Origin: Blastobasis lacticolella
Lineage: Eukaryota; Arthropoda; Insecta; Lepidoptera; Blastobasidae
Assembly (NCBI GenBank): GCA_905147135.1
Contig: LR990060.1
Coordinates: 13,098,001 to 13,162,000, forward strand
Direction: 5' to 3'
DNA length: 64,000 nucleotides
Of this stretch, positions 53,050 through 63,952 are shown piece after piece. Positions within the stretch are counted from its first letter, which is position 1; each line of letters begins with the position of its first letter. The notes beneath the pieces are model-generated. The model searched no databases, was not told where the DNA came from, and was given only the letters and a program-made list of their open reading frames with translations. Position numbers and translations under genes: made by a program.

Positions 53050-53360
53050 TTTTTTGTTATCCGGCAGACAAAAAGGCATGCGGGCCACCTGATGGAAAGT
53101 GGTCACCGCCGCCTATGGACATCAGCAACACCAGGGGAGTCACCAATGTGTTGCCCGCCTCTGAGAGACCTCTAATATACCTCTTGAACGATCCCATGTC
53201 ATAGTCCAAAGGAAACACTCCCATGGGAGCCCTATAGCTGGGAGCTCATTCCACATCCGAATCGTACGAGCAAGAAACGTTATTTCAAACCTTTGCGTGG
53301 TGACCAACAGAGAGTCTACGTAGTGGGGATCAGAACCCAGCCCACGTATATAGCCACGTA
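53050..53360 (-). mobile_element. LINE-B 3' end
   Basis: ATGCGGGCCACCTGATGGAA, GGACATCAGCAACACCAGGG and CTCTTGAACGATCCCATGTC match 31553-31840; extends further into ORF2 antisense (CTGGGAGCTCATTCCACATC). A TA-flanked TIR element sits at its right end. Confidence 0.8.
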
Positions 53361-53607
53361 GAGCTCGTCTAGTCTAAAATGACGCGCCCCACTACTTAGT
53401 TAGTTGATTTTGATGTGTGAGTGCAAATATTGATAACGACGATCTGTGTGGGAGCCAATGAACGACGCGTTATCCTACGTTTGAATCTCAACGGCAACTG
53501 AATGACCAATTACAACGGGTTTTGTATATGTATTGCGTCCATGTTTTAAACTTGCTTGTGTGCGTTAATGCGATAGTGGGGCGCGTCATTTTAGATTAGA
53601 CGAGCTC
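53361..53607. mobile_element. 247-bp TIR element, TA target duplication
   Basis: Arms of about 34 bases: GAGCTCGTCTAGTCTAAAAT and, inverted, GAGCTCGTCTAATCTAAAAT, both continuing GACGCGCCCCACTA. TA flanks at 53359-53360 and 53608-53609. Confidence 0.7.
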
Positions 53608-53699
53608 TAACTCAGTATGTTTAACTTGATTTACACTAGTTATAGTTTGCTAGGGAAGTTAAGTGTTTTTACAATAGGCTTATTAGCGGAATTATTATG

Positions 53700-53855
53700 G
53701 AGTGACCAGATTTGATAATGGTTACACATTCAGTCGCCTAAATGTGCAGGTTTCATCACGATGTTATCCCTCACCGTAAGAGCATCGGTTAGTGTTCAAC
53801 TAATGAACATAACTCAGAAAAGAGTCATTGGTACATGGCCGCAGTGGGATTTATT
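53700..53855 (-). mobile_element. SINE-C body
   Basis: GTTACACATTCAGTCGCCTA, AGAGCATCGGTTAGTGTTCA and ATTGGTACATGGCCGCAGTG. Confidence 0.8.
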
Positions 53856-53879
53856 ATGTGAATTATTGTGGAGTATCAG

Positions 53880-54861
53880 CTAATTTACTATTTACATTTA
53901 ATAGATAGGTATACTACATAATATAAAATAATTAATAAAAAATATGCAAATAAAATTAAAAATCACATCATATTATTTTGTTTTGATGATTATTGCAATT
54001 AAATATAAATTATGCAAACTTAACATTGAAATGCATAAATGGATCGACATGAAATAAAAACGGATGTACTGGTTTATACTGGATTATAAAAAAGCCATGC
54101 CTATTTTAAAACTGGTACTTAATCAATACAAAATTGCACAACCAGTAATTTTTTTTTTGTTAATATAAATGTAAGTACTTACCACACTGTTATTTTGTTT
54201 CCTTGTACCACTTTAATTACTAGGCATTAAAATATTTACGTAAACTACTATTGTTTTTAAAGTTGACTACCAAATTATAATTATCCGCTGTAATCTATTT
54301 TTTATTTGCACAATAAAGATTGTTTATTTATTTACAATATTCAATAAGTTTTATTTTCAATCATAAACAATGTCTTTGTTTTGTTGCTATTGTTTAAATA
54401 ACTAATATTCACACTAACACAACCCGACGACACCTCTACAATTACTAGAGACTAGATCCAAACTAATACAGAATACTGTGTGACAACGTAATGAAAACAC
54501 CCCATTGGATAACAGCTCTCTTTATCAGATAACGGAAAAAAAAGAATGGACTCGTTACGCTAACGAAGTAACTAAACCTATGATTTTGGGGCAAGTCATG
54601 AGAGATGGGATAGAAAGAGAGAAAGAATTAAAAATTTATTACTCATGGACGCTACGAGACAGAAATTTTACAATACAGTAACATGAAAAAATAGAGTAAA
54701 GAACACTGTAACAATAATTAAGTTCCCAGTGGCATTGTTCGTGAGTATCCAGCGTAAGTGGACCCTCCTCAGCATAATGTTGCGGCCGCTTCACGCGAAC
54801 TAAAATCAATACAAAATAAAATAAAAACATATTTATTAATGTCATAATATATAAAATATAT
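53880..54861. other. AT-rich, no feature
   Basis: Includes a polyadenylation-like AATAAAGATTGTTTATTTAT at about 54312, possibly a LINE tail; nothing else. Confidence 0.45.
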
Positions 54862-55165
54862 CATCATCATCAACGGTAATGTCCCGGCTGTGCTTTCGTG
54901 CATGAGTACCCGGTGTCCGCCTTGACCATGATCCAGGATTTGGCAGATCAGATAATTGCAGTGGAGCGACTGCCATCTGACCTCCGTGACACTGCTACCA
55001 GGGGAACCTGACCAGATCATGGTTACACGTTGCACAATGTGCAGTTTCATCACGGTGTTTTCCCTCACCGTAAGTGCATGGGTTTGTTTTCAACGAAGGT
55101 ATAACTTAAAAGGAGTAGTTGGTGCTCGCCTTGCTTACGAGTCAAACCCCCGAATACTTGGTTTT
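54862..55165 (-). mobile_element. SINE-C, nearly full length
   Basis: ATCATCAACGGTAATGTCCC, TCCAGGATTTGGCAGATCAG, GTGTTTTCCCTCACCGTAAG and a drifted head ending CTTGCTTACGAGTCAAACCC. Confidence 0.75.
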
Positions 55166-55684
55166 TAAAATGTAACGTTTATTTAGTAATTTCATCGTAT
55201 CCCATTCAATTTGACATCCACAATTGACATTTTGTAAAATTAACTATTGTCTAGCGAAATGTGTATAAAGTAATTTCAATTTCAAAACAATTAAGCCACC
55301 GACGCTCTTTTTCACACTCTCAAAAGTATTTTGTTTTATTTGAAGCATTAGTCAAATTCAAATATTCAAGATTCAAATAATTTGAAGATATAGCGCATCC
55401 ATCCGATTCCACTAGTTCCCACGACAACACTCTACCCTCTTCTCCCTTGCACCGATTCCCGATCAGAATGTATCCACGAATCCCGGCCGAAGCATCTAAT
55501 ATTATTGATGGTGACCTTTCTCCCCGGGTAAGGTGGGCGTATCAATTAAAATGTTCAACAGGACACAGCAAATGATGCGAGGAGTTACGGACGTGGGGAG
55601 CGTATAGCTTTGAGGATACCGCTTTTTTTTTTACTTTTTGTTTATTACACTGAGGCGGCTATAAATAAATAAATAAATGTAAAT

Positions 55685-55785
55685 TATCATCTTGGCGTTA
55701 ATGTCCCAGTTGTACTTTCGTGCACGAGGGCCCGGGGTCCGCCTTGACCATGCTACCAAGAGAACTTGACCAGATTGGATATTAA
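55685..55785 (-). mobile_element. SINE-C fragment, outer layer of a nest
   Basis: ATCATCTTGGCGTTAATGTC, GGGCCCGGGGTCCGCCTTGA and TTGACCAGATTGGAT. It stops where a SINE-E tail begins. Confidence 0.75.
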
Positions 55786-56815
55786 ATAAATGTGCTTGGA
55801 CATATTATCACAGCGCCATCTAGTCCCAAAGAAAGCTAAGCTTGTGTTATGGGTGATAGATAACTGATAAGCTATTTGTATACTTTTTCTTTTTAAATAT
55901 ATACTTAACTAGCAGCCGCTCCGGCTTCGCACGGGTACTACTACGGGTACACGGGTTACTTTCACGCGAAAATTATTCGATTCCGCACACGACCGCTGCG
56001 TAGGGAGCCGACCGCGCGAGTGAGCCGTGCGGCACTTTATTTCTTGACATTGACTCCCCTCCCGTACCCCGTGCTGCCTAGATAGCCGAGCGGACTGAGC
56101 GGCGAACACGCGACTTTTTTCTAATATTCACATTTTTAAACTCGTGATATATTTCGAATGGAATGTCTGAATTGAATAATTCAAAAAGTTATATAAAGGT
56201 ATTGAAGCAGTCGTGAATATTAAGTAATTGATTTTGATAAGGATTAATACCAAGGTACAAATAAAGAGCGTTTTTTAGCGGCAGCATTTCAATTAAATTT
56301 TTAAAATAAAAGAACACTTATTGTGACATAACTATAATAGCTAAACATATACTGTCGCGACACTTTTTGTAGATAATGATGTGTTCTGCAAAGTCGTAGT
56401 ACATTATTTTGTACTATCATCAATAGATTTCGCAGCACACGCGATGTAAGGAATTTTTTGGGTATTTTTTTACACCTTGGGTTACATTATTGGAGTTTTA
56501 TTAATGATCCGTAATTTTTTAGAATATATAATATAACCTATGTCACCCGGGGATAGTGTAGCTTCCCAACGGTGAATGAATTTTTGAAATTAGTCCAGTA
56601 GTTTCAAAGCCTTTTCAATACAAACAAACAAACAAAAGTCAAACGTTTCCTCTTTATAATATTAGTATAGAAGTATAGATAGATATACATACTACACCCA
56701 GACCCGTTACATAAATTAAAATTCATAATTTCAATTTCTGCTCGGCCGGGAATCGAACCGGGACCTCTGCGTGGCGACCGGCATGTTAAGTAACTGAACC
56801 ACTCAGGTCGTCATA
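55785..56815 (-). mobile_element. SINE-E split by a U element
   Basis: Tail part 55785-55908 (CACAGCGCCATCTAGTCCCA to TTTAAATATATACTTA) and head part 56690-56815 (ACACCCAGACCCGTTACATA, GGGAATCGAACCGGG, GAACCACTCAGGTCGTC). The 55909-56672 U element lies between them. Confidence 0.8.
55909..56672 (+). mobile_element. U element, long form
   Basis: Starts ACTAGCAGCCGCTCCGGCTT and ends TTTCCTCTTTATAATATTAG. It shares both ends with the 198-base copy at 5089-5286 but holds about 570 extra internal bases. These lie between the CGGGTACACGGGT block and TAACCTATGTCACCCGGGGA. No coding frame of note. The class is uncertain; this end sequence is widespread in Lepidoptera. Confidence 0.7.
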
Positions 56816-57178
56816 TGCTATTGTATGTGGGTGAGGACACCGCAGTTGGTCACAAGATAACGAGGTGACCACCTGCACCCTGATCATCACTCCAGGCTCT
56901 TTGAAAGCCCTATATTGGAATGGCGGATATGCGCCGACCAACGCATTTAAATCTTTACACATAAAAGCTTACGCATCGTCTCCGCGTAGTCACCGCGTAG
57001 CAACCGGATAGAAAACGTGCAGTCTACCTTATTGGTGCGCTGTGACTACGCAGGTGCGGCATGAAAACTAATGTGCCCGCTCGAGTTCATGCCCTTCGGC
57101 CCCGACCGTTTAACTACAACGGGTGAGACGAGTGAGATGGCGATGTATCGAGCATTTAATTATTGTATTGTAACGCTA

Positions 57179-57228
57179 CGCGAGTTCATGTCCATCGGGT
57201 AGTCGTGCCCGATGGACATGAACTCGCG
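57179..57228. repeat. Perfect 21-bp inverted repeat with 8-base loop
   Basis: CGCGAGTTCATGTCCATCGG at the left is exactly inverted at 57208-57228. A related word CTCGAGTTCATGCCCTTCGG lies at 57081-57100. Confidence 0.85.
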
Positions 57229-57588
57229 CACGCACAATAGACGGGTGCGATAGGGTGACTATGAAGGCGCTGCGCGTTCATAAAATAAGCCTTATCTCAT
57301 TAGCATAGAAAGGAAAATTGCATAAACATTTGGGCCCAACGTCTGTATGGGCTCTAATTGCGGCTTCTACGGCTAAGTGGTCAGAGATCATAAAATGGAT
57401 GTTGAACTTATAATTGGTTATTGAGTTTTGAATTACGAGTTTTTGAGTGTTACTTAGAAATATATATTTACAAGTGAAAAAACTGGCGTAGAAGGAAGTT
57501 ACTAGAATTATTTAATATCAGATGATACGACTTTGTCAAACCTGAGGATCCGCCTGGATAAATTCAAGCTTATCTCATTATGTCGCCA

Positions 57589-57848
57589 ATCATCGTCATC
57601 ACAGCCTATGAGAGTCCACTGACTTTGGCTTCTCCCATGAGAGGGGAGGTTATTGCCATAATCTCCACAATTGGCAGGCGCGTTGGAGACAGCAGTGTTA
57701 TAAATATAACAATGGAAAACGCTGCCGCCCATTTTCCAGCCTCCGGAGACTCATACATTTATTGTTTCGAAAACATTAGTCGCCTTGAACGACACCCGTG
57801 AGTGCAAGGGGCTGGTGCTATTCTACTCTGCCGGACACCACACAGTCA
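57589..57848 (-). mobile_element. D retroposon
   Basis: ATCGTCATCACAGCCTATGA, GGGAGGTTATTGCCATAATC, ACGCTGCCGCCCATTTTCCA and TGGTGCTATTCTACTCTGCC. Confidence 0.8.
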
Positions 57849-58223
57849 AACACACCAAAGCACCCAATGTAATGAAGCATTGTTCACTACACTACTAATT
57901 GCATTCGAAAACTAATAACTCCCAGTAAACATAAGCCGAAAGGCACCCGAAAGGCCGCTACACAAATTAAGTTCAAAATGAACCAGTAACAGGGAGCCAT
58001 AACTTAATCTGAACATAAGTTAAGTACTCAATTAGTTTACATTGTTAAGTACAAAATATGCTTTTACCTGCACCGAGAGAAGGCTGCACAAAAATTCATT
58101 AAAACTTACCTCTTAACTGGTTATAGCTTGTTCAGAAAGTGGAGCATGGATTTTATGGAGTTCTGAGCAAGTGAATAAATATTTTAAATATATTTTGCGC
58201 TTTTTAGGTGCACGGTAATATTG

Positions 58224-58534
58224 AGGCCGTGTGGTGTTCGGCAGAGTAACATAGAACCAACCCCTTAGACTCGTGGGTGTCGTACAGGCTACTAACGTTT
58301 TTGAGTCAAAATTTTTCGAGATAAATTTGGAGTCTAAGAAGGCTGGAAAATAGGCAACAGCTCTTTCCATAGTTATATTCATAACTCTGCCATCTTCAAT
58401 CCTCCTGCCAAGCCAATCAATCGCTGTCAATGCCTGTCTTGTCTAATATAAAAAAAGCGTGAAGATTATGGCAATAACCTTACCTAGGACCCAAGTCCTG
58501 CAGTGAACTGTTATGGGCTGTGATGATGAGGATT
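58224..58534 (+). mobile_element. D retroposon with internal insertion
   Basis: GGCCGTGTGGTGTTCGGCAG, then TCAATCCTCCTGCCAAGC. About 45 extra bases follow (to AAAAAAAGCG) before GTGAAGATTATGGCAATAAC and GGGCTGTGATGATGAGGAT. Confidence 0.75.
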
Positions 58535-58639
58535 TGACGGTTTAGGCTCTCGGTCTCGTAGGTACTTACTCACACGCGTGCGACAGAGACGCTTCGGAAG
58601 CTGTATTATCCAAATATATTTATTAGCCAATGTACTGGC

Positions 58640-58772
58640 TCACGGAGGTCAGATGGCAGTCGCTTCATGTAATTACCTGACCTGCTAAATCCTGGATCAT
58701 GGTAAAGGCAGGCCGCGGACTGCGCTCTCGCACGCAAGAGCACAACCGGGACCATAACGCCAAGATGATTAT
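58640..58772 (+). mobile_element. SINE-C 3' body
   Basis: GGCTCACGGAGGTCAGATGG, CTGCTAAATCCTGGATCATG and GCACAACCGGGACCATAACG. Confidence 0.8.
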
Positions 58773-58844
58773 TTTAATGATTACCTGCTATTATAGCCGT
58801 TGATGCCAAAGTGAGAGAGCCAGAGTATTGAACCAGCGATATGC

Positions 58845-58990
58845 CGTCAAGCGGTGCCAATCGGCTTCCAAGACTGATCAACCAATCTTGAATGTCCCCA
58901 GCGGAAGACTTTGGTCAATCTCGCTTCGCTAAAGGTATTAAGAGGTAGTACACCTAACGCGTAGCGAGCTCATTGTGGTGCTGAAGATCG
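58845..58990 (-). repeat. 5S-related repeat, downstream part
   Basis: Antisense: CCCCAGCGGAAGACTTTGGT, GTAGTACACCTAACGCGTAG and GAGCTCATTGTGGTGCTGAA, matching the right two-thirds of 45885-46110. Confidence 0.5.
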
Positions 58991-58995
58991 ATTAT

Positions 58996-59400
58996 CGGTT
59001 GGGGAACCTAACCAGGTTAGCCGTATGGTGTCCGGCAGAGTAGAATAGCACCAACCCCTTACACTCATGGGTGTCGTACAAGGCGACTAATGTTTTCGAG
59101 GCAAAAGATCAAGAGTCTCCGTAGTCTGGAAAATGGGCAGCAGCATATTCCATTGTATTATGAAACACTGCGATCTCCAACCCGCCTGCCAAGCGTGTAG
59201 ATTACGGCAATAACCTCCCCTTTCGTGGGAGAGGCCCTAAGTCCTGCAGTGGACTGTTACGGGCTGTGATGATGTGCAGGTTTCACCACGATGTTTTCCC
59301 TCACCGTAAGAGCACAAGTTGGCATTCAAGTAATGTACATAACTCAGAAAAGAGGCATTGGCACATGAACGCTGTGGATCTCATGGACTCGCTTACAACG
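58996..59400 (-). mobile_element. SINE-C split by a D retroposon
   Basis: GGGGAACCTAACCAGGTT at about 58999-59017 continues at 59275 with GTGCAGGTTTCACCACGATG, GAGCACAAGTTGGCATTCAA and AGAGGCATTGGCACATGAAC. The D element (59018-59274) lies between. The short SINE part between the two pieces is missing, so some deletion occurred. Confidence 0.65.
59018..59274 (+). mobile_element. D retroposon inserted in SINE-C
   Basis: GCCGTATGGTGTCCGGCAGA, CAGCAGCATATTCCATTG, CCTCCCCTTTCGTGGGAGAG and GTTACGGGCTGTGATGATG. Confidence 0.8.
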
Positions 59401-59849
59401 GCTATTTGTTTGAAAAAAAAAATCAAATTCACTTAAAAGGAAAACTTTTTCAAACAACGCAGTTCGCGAATTAGAGAGCAATCAATCATTAGAAACACGT
59501 AGGGGGGGGGGGGGGGACTTTTAATTTTTCTCTAAGCGCTCGACACTTTGCAAGTTTCAAGAACCGCAATTTCGCTCAGCTCAATCAAGTTGCCAAAAGT
59601 TTTTTTTAATCCCTCGACCCGGTTACTGACTTCGCTTCGCGTTTGTGAAGTTAACGAATAACTGGGTTGTTGGTATTCTGATTTTGGCTAGTACTTATAG
59701 GTCATTTAAAATGACGTATTCACTCATTGGTCCATAATATTGATATATTACAACAGTTAAAGTAAAGTATAATTTTATTTTCATAAAAAAATTAGAAATA
59801 CAGTGTTACTGTGGACTCTACACTAAGATCGACTTGTGTCGCAGGCCCA

Positions 59850-60668
59850 GATATTTATTTTAAGACATTTAGAAACAATACACAGGATTAAGAAACAGTA
59901 GGTAACTGTTATAAACTCCTGTGTATTATTTCACTCATTAGTCATTAGTTCTTAATATTCAGATATCGCGATAGTTGGAAACAATACACAGGATTTTTAA
60001 AAACAGTAAATAACTGCTTTAAAATCTTCTGTATTATTTCTAATTGTCGCAATATCTCAATCATCGTCATCACAGCCATAATAGGTTATTGCCGTAATCT
60101 CCAGTCAATCTCGCTTGGCAGGCGGGATGGAGATCGCAGTGTTATAAATATAACAATTTGAAACGCTGCTGCCCATTTTACAGCCTACGGGGACTAGATC
60201 TTTTGCCTCGAAAACATTAGTCGCCTTGTACGATACCGACGAGTGTAAAGGGTTGGTGCTATTCTACTCTACCGGGCACTATACGGCCACACTAATTAGT
60301 TACTTAGTTAGGAACAATACACAGGATATTGAAGCAGCCATCCACTTTTTTTTTCTATTATTTGTTAAAATGTATACATTTTTTATATGAAAAAAAAAAA
60401 CTTAGCCGTTACCGAAGCAGTGATTTACTTTTAGTTATGACAGTTCTCAGTGCGACTGTGGCATATCTCCGCAATATATGGACCACCTCGTTTCATGCTT
60501 GGCGTGCCCTAAAACTTGTACCATGGAGGACTTGTTCGAGACCAGTTCAAACGCTGTATCCGTCGCGGAATACTGGGCGAATAAAGTATAAGTCAGAGTT
60601 TAGTCCGTCGACTCGATAAGAAGAAGTTATCAACTTATGTATTGTTTCTAACTGTCGCGATATGTCTA
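59850..60668. repeat. Cluster of three palindromic units, one split
   Basis: Unit 1 near 59869-59932 (AGAAACAATACACAGGATTA to TCCTGTGTATTATTTC). Unit 2 at 59958-60055 (GATATCGCGATAGTTGGAAA to AATTGTCGCAATATC). Unit 3 starts 60300-60330 (TAGGAACAATACACAGGATA) and ends 60630-60668 (TTGTTTCTAACTGTCGCGAT). A D retroposon lies between units 2 and 3. Confidence 0.65.
60057..60292 (-). mobile_element. D retroposon inside a palindrome cluster
   Basis: TCATCGTCATCACAGCCATA, TTGGCAGGCGGGATGGAGAT, AAAACATTAGTCGCCTTGTA and GGTTGGTGCTATTCTACTCT. It separates the second and third palindromic units of 59850-60668. Confidence 0.75.
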
Positions 60669-60694
60669 TATTAGGGGGTGTTGACGGGTGTAAT

Positions 60695-60800
60695 GTCCCA
60701 TAACATAAGGTAAATTTTTGTATCACGGCTTTTGAAAAGCGGAGCGACGTAACATAATATAGGATGACACAAAAATTGACCTTATTCTATGAGTAATACA
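60695..60800. repeat. Inverted repeat near 60.7 kb
   Basis: ACATAAGGTAAATTTTTGT and inverted ACAAAAATTGACCTTATTC; arms of about 25 bases around a GAAAAGCGGAGCGACG centre. Confidence 0.55.
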
Positions 60801-60879
60801 TTCCACGTTGATTTGCTCACGCTTTTCGCTTCTGAATTTAGGATCCTGAATTTAGACATATGTAATAATCGCAATAGTC

Positions 60880-60965
60880 AAGTCATTTGCGGTTCCGCAT
60901 TTTTGTTGCCCGCAACCTAAATACATGTTCCATAGATATTATGGGCGACAGTTCTCTTACCGTGG
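60880..60965 (-). repeat. P repeat fragment
   Basis: TTGCGGTTCCGCATTTTTGT, AGATATTATGGGCGACAGTT. Confidence 0.55.
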
Positions 60966-61016
60966 GATTGTCCGCGCGTTCGTCACAACGAATACGCCGA
61001 TAAACAAATCTAAAAA

Positions 61017-61248
61017 TAATCATCTTGGCGTTAATGTCCCGGTTGTGCTCTCGAGAACGAGGGGTGCGCCTTGACCATGATCCAGGAATTTGGCGAACAG
61101 GTAATTACAGTGGAGCGACTACCATCTGAGCTCCGTGACCCTGCTACAAAGGGAACCTGACCATATTGGATAATGGTTACAAATTGAGTTGCCTGAATTT
61201 GCAGGTTTCGTCACGATGTCTACCCTAACCGTAAGAGCATCGGTTAGA
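61017..61248 (-). mobile_element. SINE-C
   Basis: ATAATCATCTTGGCGTTAAT, GATCCAGGAATTTGGCGAAC and CCGTAAGAGCATCGGTTAGA; the head is absent. Confidence 0.8.
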
Positions 61249-61821
61249 ATTCGATAAACAAATCTACCTTCCAGCGAAGGGATCGTTCGGAACGCCGACA
61301 CGACCCACAATTCTAACTGGATGTCATGCGAAAGCCTTAACAACAAACAAGAAGGGGCACGCTAACAAAAATCGCATCCAAATCCCCTAAGCTCGCACGC
61401 TCTTGCCATACCAAATGGTGATATAAGTCACGAACATCCGTAGCAATGATACGACCAGTCACGTGCCGGTGGCTGGAATTGGAACTTCGAATGTTTGTAA
61501 CAAAACAGGCACATTTCCCGTCGGTTTGTAGGAGAATAACGCTGCGCTAGACAGTATAGAGTACGATGGTTTGCAAAATAGCGATTTGTATATTGTCTTC
61601 GACAATATGCTATTTTTGTTCGGTGACAGTAAATAGCCTCGTATGGCATGCGAGCTACGTGGATTCGATTCTGGGACATGCAATACGAATTTGAATTAGG
61701 GTTCCATGTGTTGGTAAGAGTAAAATGGCTTTTGCCTAACAACGATCTGTATGTTTAGTCTGAAAAGTAATAGAGTTTTATGAAAGTAACTACGGAGTAA
61801 GATAGTGAAATTATAAGGAGC
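61249..61821. other. No feature recognised
   Basis: Short overlapping frames on minus (61428-61742) have no domains. Confidence 0.45.
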
Positions 61822-61916
61822 TGATCTGTGGTTTAGAGGTCTCCTATTTAGTGGTAGGGCGACGTCCGTCGTACGACCGTGGTCGCACGACCGTTGCCAA
61901 CTAGGACAACGCTTAA
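61822..61916. mobile_element. I-type TIR element fragment
   Basis: CGACGTCCGTCGTACGACCG, then GTCGCACGACCGTTGCCAAC and TAGGACAACGCTTA. Confidence 0.65.
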
Positions 61917-62340
61917 AGGCTAAAAGGCAGGTATGGCGGCCATGGAGATCAGTATGGAAGGACCTGGGACACTCCGAAGCTGGACAGATAAATGCTGACG
62001 TAGAAGAGACTATAATAAAAAAAATTATATCAAGAGAGCGACGCATAAAGCGATTACCCATACGAAGGATTCAAATTCAAATGATAACAAAAACTTGTAT
62101 AGATATTACAAACTAGGCAAAACTATCGAAAATACACTATAAAATCGATCACAAAATTTCATAACAAAATGGTAAAAGAAAATGGTAAACACCAAAAGAC
62201 CATTGATCTCCACAAAAGCCAACACATCTTTATCACCTCTCAAGACGGCGAGAAATCCACCTAATGCCGTCTACGAGACGCAATTACTCGACGAATCCTT
62301 ATAAACCACAAACACAATAAAATATAAACATACATATATT

Positions 62341-62659
62341 TTATTCATCATTGGACGAAGCGGTCTCTACGAGTCGTCTGCTATAAAATCGCATCGTGCA
62401 GTCGATTCTGCTGAATCCAGCGCAGAATGCTGAGTTGGCGGTGCACCGTTTTATATGCAGCAATATTCTCAGACATAGAGTCGTGCTGTGGTATTGCACG
62501 TAAATCCAATATGAGTTTCGTATGCCTCGTAATAGGGTGGAGTCTAGACGAGGTCTTTGGCTGTGTTTCGTAAGCATAGTTATTTATTAAGTTTAGTCGC
62601 ATATTTTGGTTGGTGGAATCAAGCCTGCGGTTCGGATTAATTCTCTGGGGAAATAGCAT
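62341..62659 (-). other. Two overlapping open frames, possible decayed LINE end
   Basis: One frame (62659-62381) encodes RRLDSTNQNMRLNLINNY and LDLRAIPQHD; another takes over near 62400 and ends SSNDE at a TAA that lies within AATAAA (about 62340). A frame switch followed by a polyadenylation signal resembles a decayed retroelement C-terminus, but I do not recognise the family. Confidence 0.25.
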
Positions 62660-63663
62660 AGGTGTTCAAAAGGCCTTTTTAGCGCAAAAGAAGTGCATAC
62701 GAGGAATTTATATGTTTCTTTTTTGCTGCAACAGTTTGTACACAAGATACGTAGTTAGAATCTATATAAAATACATTTTGTAGTCTAGTTTCAGTGTAAA
62801 ACCAATTATAGGTAAACACAGTTTGTATCGTTAATAATTAATAACAAAGTCTACGCTGTTTAAACAAAATTGCTATAACATGCGCATAACGGTATTTAAT
62901 AAAATATCAAATGAAATAAAAGAGTTACCTCCACATTTTAAATGGCTTTGCAATATTGGCTTATGCAGCATGTATTCTGCATAATTAAGGAGTTTTTAGA
63001 ATTTAATGTTAAACATCTGACGAATCAATATCTAATATAAGATCTTGCATGTCGTGTAAAATTACTAAATAATATGTGAGACTATATAGAATAGACCATG
63101 TATTTATTTATTTATAGGATATCCAACAACAATTTTATTCTAAGCCATAACTACATACATGTTTACAATTTAGAAGCCATTAACAGGATAACACAATTAC
63201 AGTAAATTGGTAAACAAACGAATATAGGAAAGTATCAAATAATACAGTAAAGTTGAATCTGGGTAATACATCTTATACTATTAGGGAGAAATACGTAGAA
63301 AAAGGCATATACCATATTTATATGTAAAAAATGAATTGAATTGAGATTCCTATTTGTGGAATTGGCAAAGCAATTTTCATCCAAGATTATTTGAGGACAC
63401 TCAAATTTTTTCATTAACAGCAAGCTACACCATTTCTGAGTGTCACAGGATACTTTTAATTCCAGAAAATCGTAGGATCCCGCGGGATAAACTTAATGCA
63501 GGTGAAAACCGCGGGACACGGCGGTTGTGAAAACCACCATTGTTGTTATAATTACACACGCCATTCCAAAATTATCGTATCATTAATACAGGTTTTCCAT
63601 CTGCAACTCTGCCATTTGTATTTAAATGCACCAAAGTTGTTGCATGTCAATGTTTGTACTATC
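62660..63663. other. AT-rich, no feature
   Basis: Only short frames and A/T runs; no repeat family or RNA gene recognised. Confidence 0.5.
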
Positions 63664-63952
63664 CAATACCACAGCGGCCAAGTACCAATGACTCTTTTCT
63701 GAGTTATGCACATTAGTTGAACACAAATCAGTGCTTTTACGGTCAGAGAAAACATCGTGATGAGACCTGCACATTCAGGTGACTAAATGTAAACCATGAT
63801 CAAATCTGGTCAGGTTCCCCTGGTAGCAGGGTCACGGAGGTCTGATGGCAGTCGCTCCACTATAATTACCTGATCTGCCAAATCCAGGATCATGGTCAAG
63901 GCGGACCCTCATACGTGAGAGCACAACCGGGACATTAACGCCAAGATGATTT
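63664..63952 (+). mobile_element. SINE-C body, well preserved
   Basis: CCACAGCGGCCAAGTACCAA, GTTATGCACATTAGTTGAAC, GGTCACGGAGGTCTGATGGC and GGGACATTAACGCCAAGATG. The A-box side of the head is lost. Confidence 0.8.

Noticed and set aside
55980..56110. tRNA-like AGCCGAGCGGACTGAG in the U element core
   Set aside because: Resembles an A box, but no B box at proper distance and no acceptor pairing.
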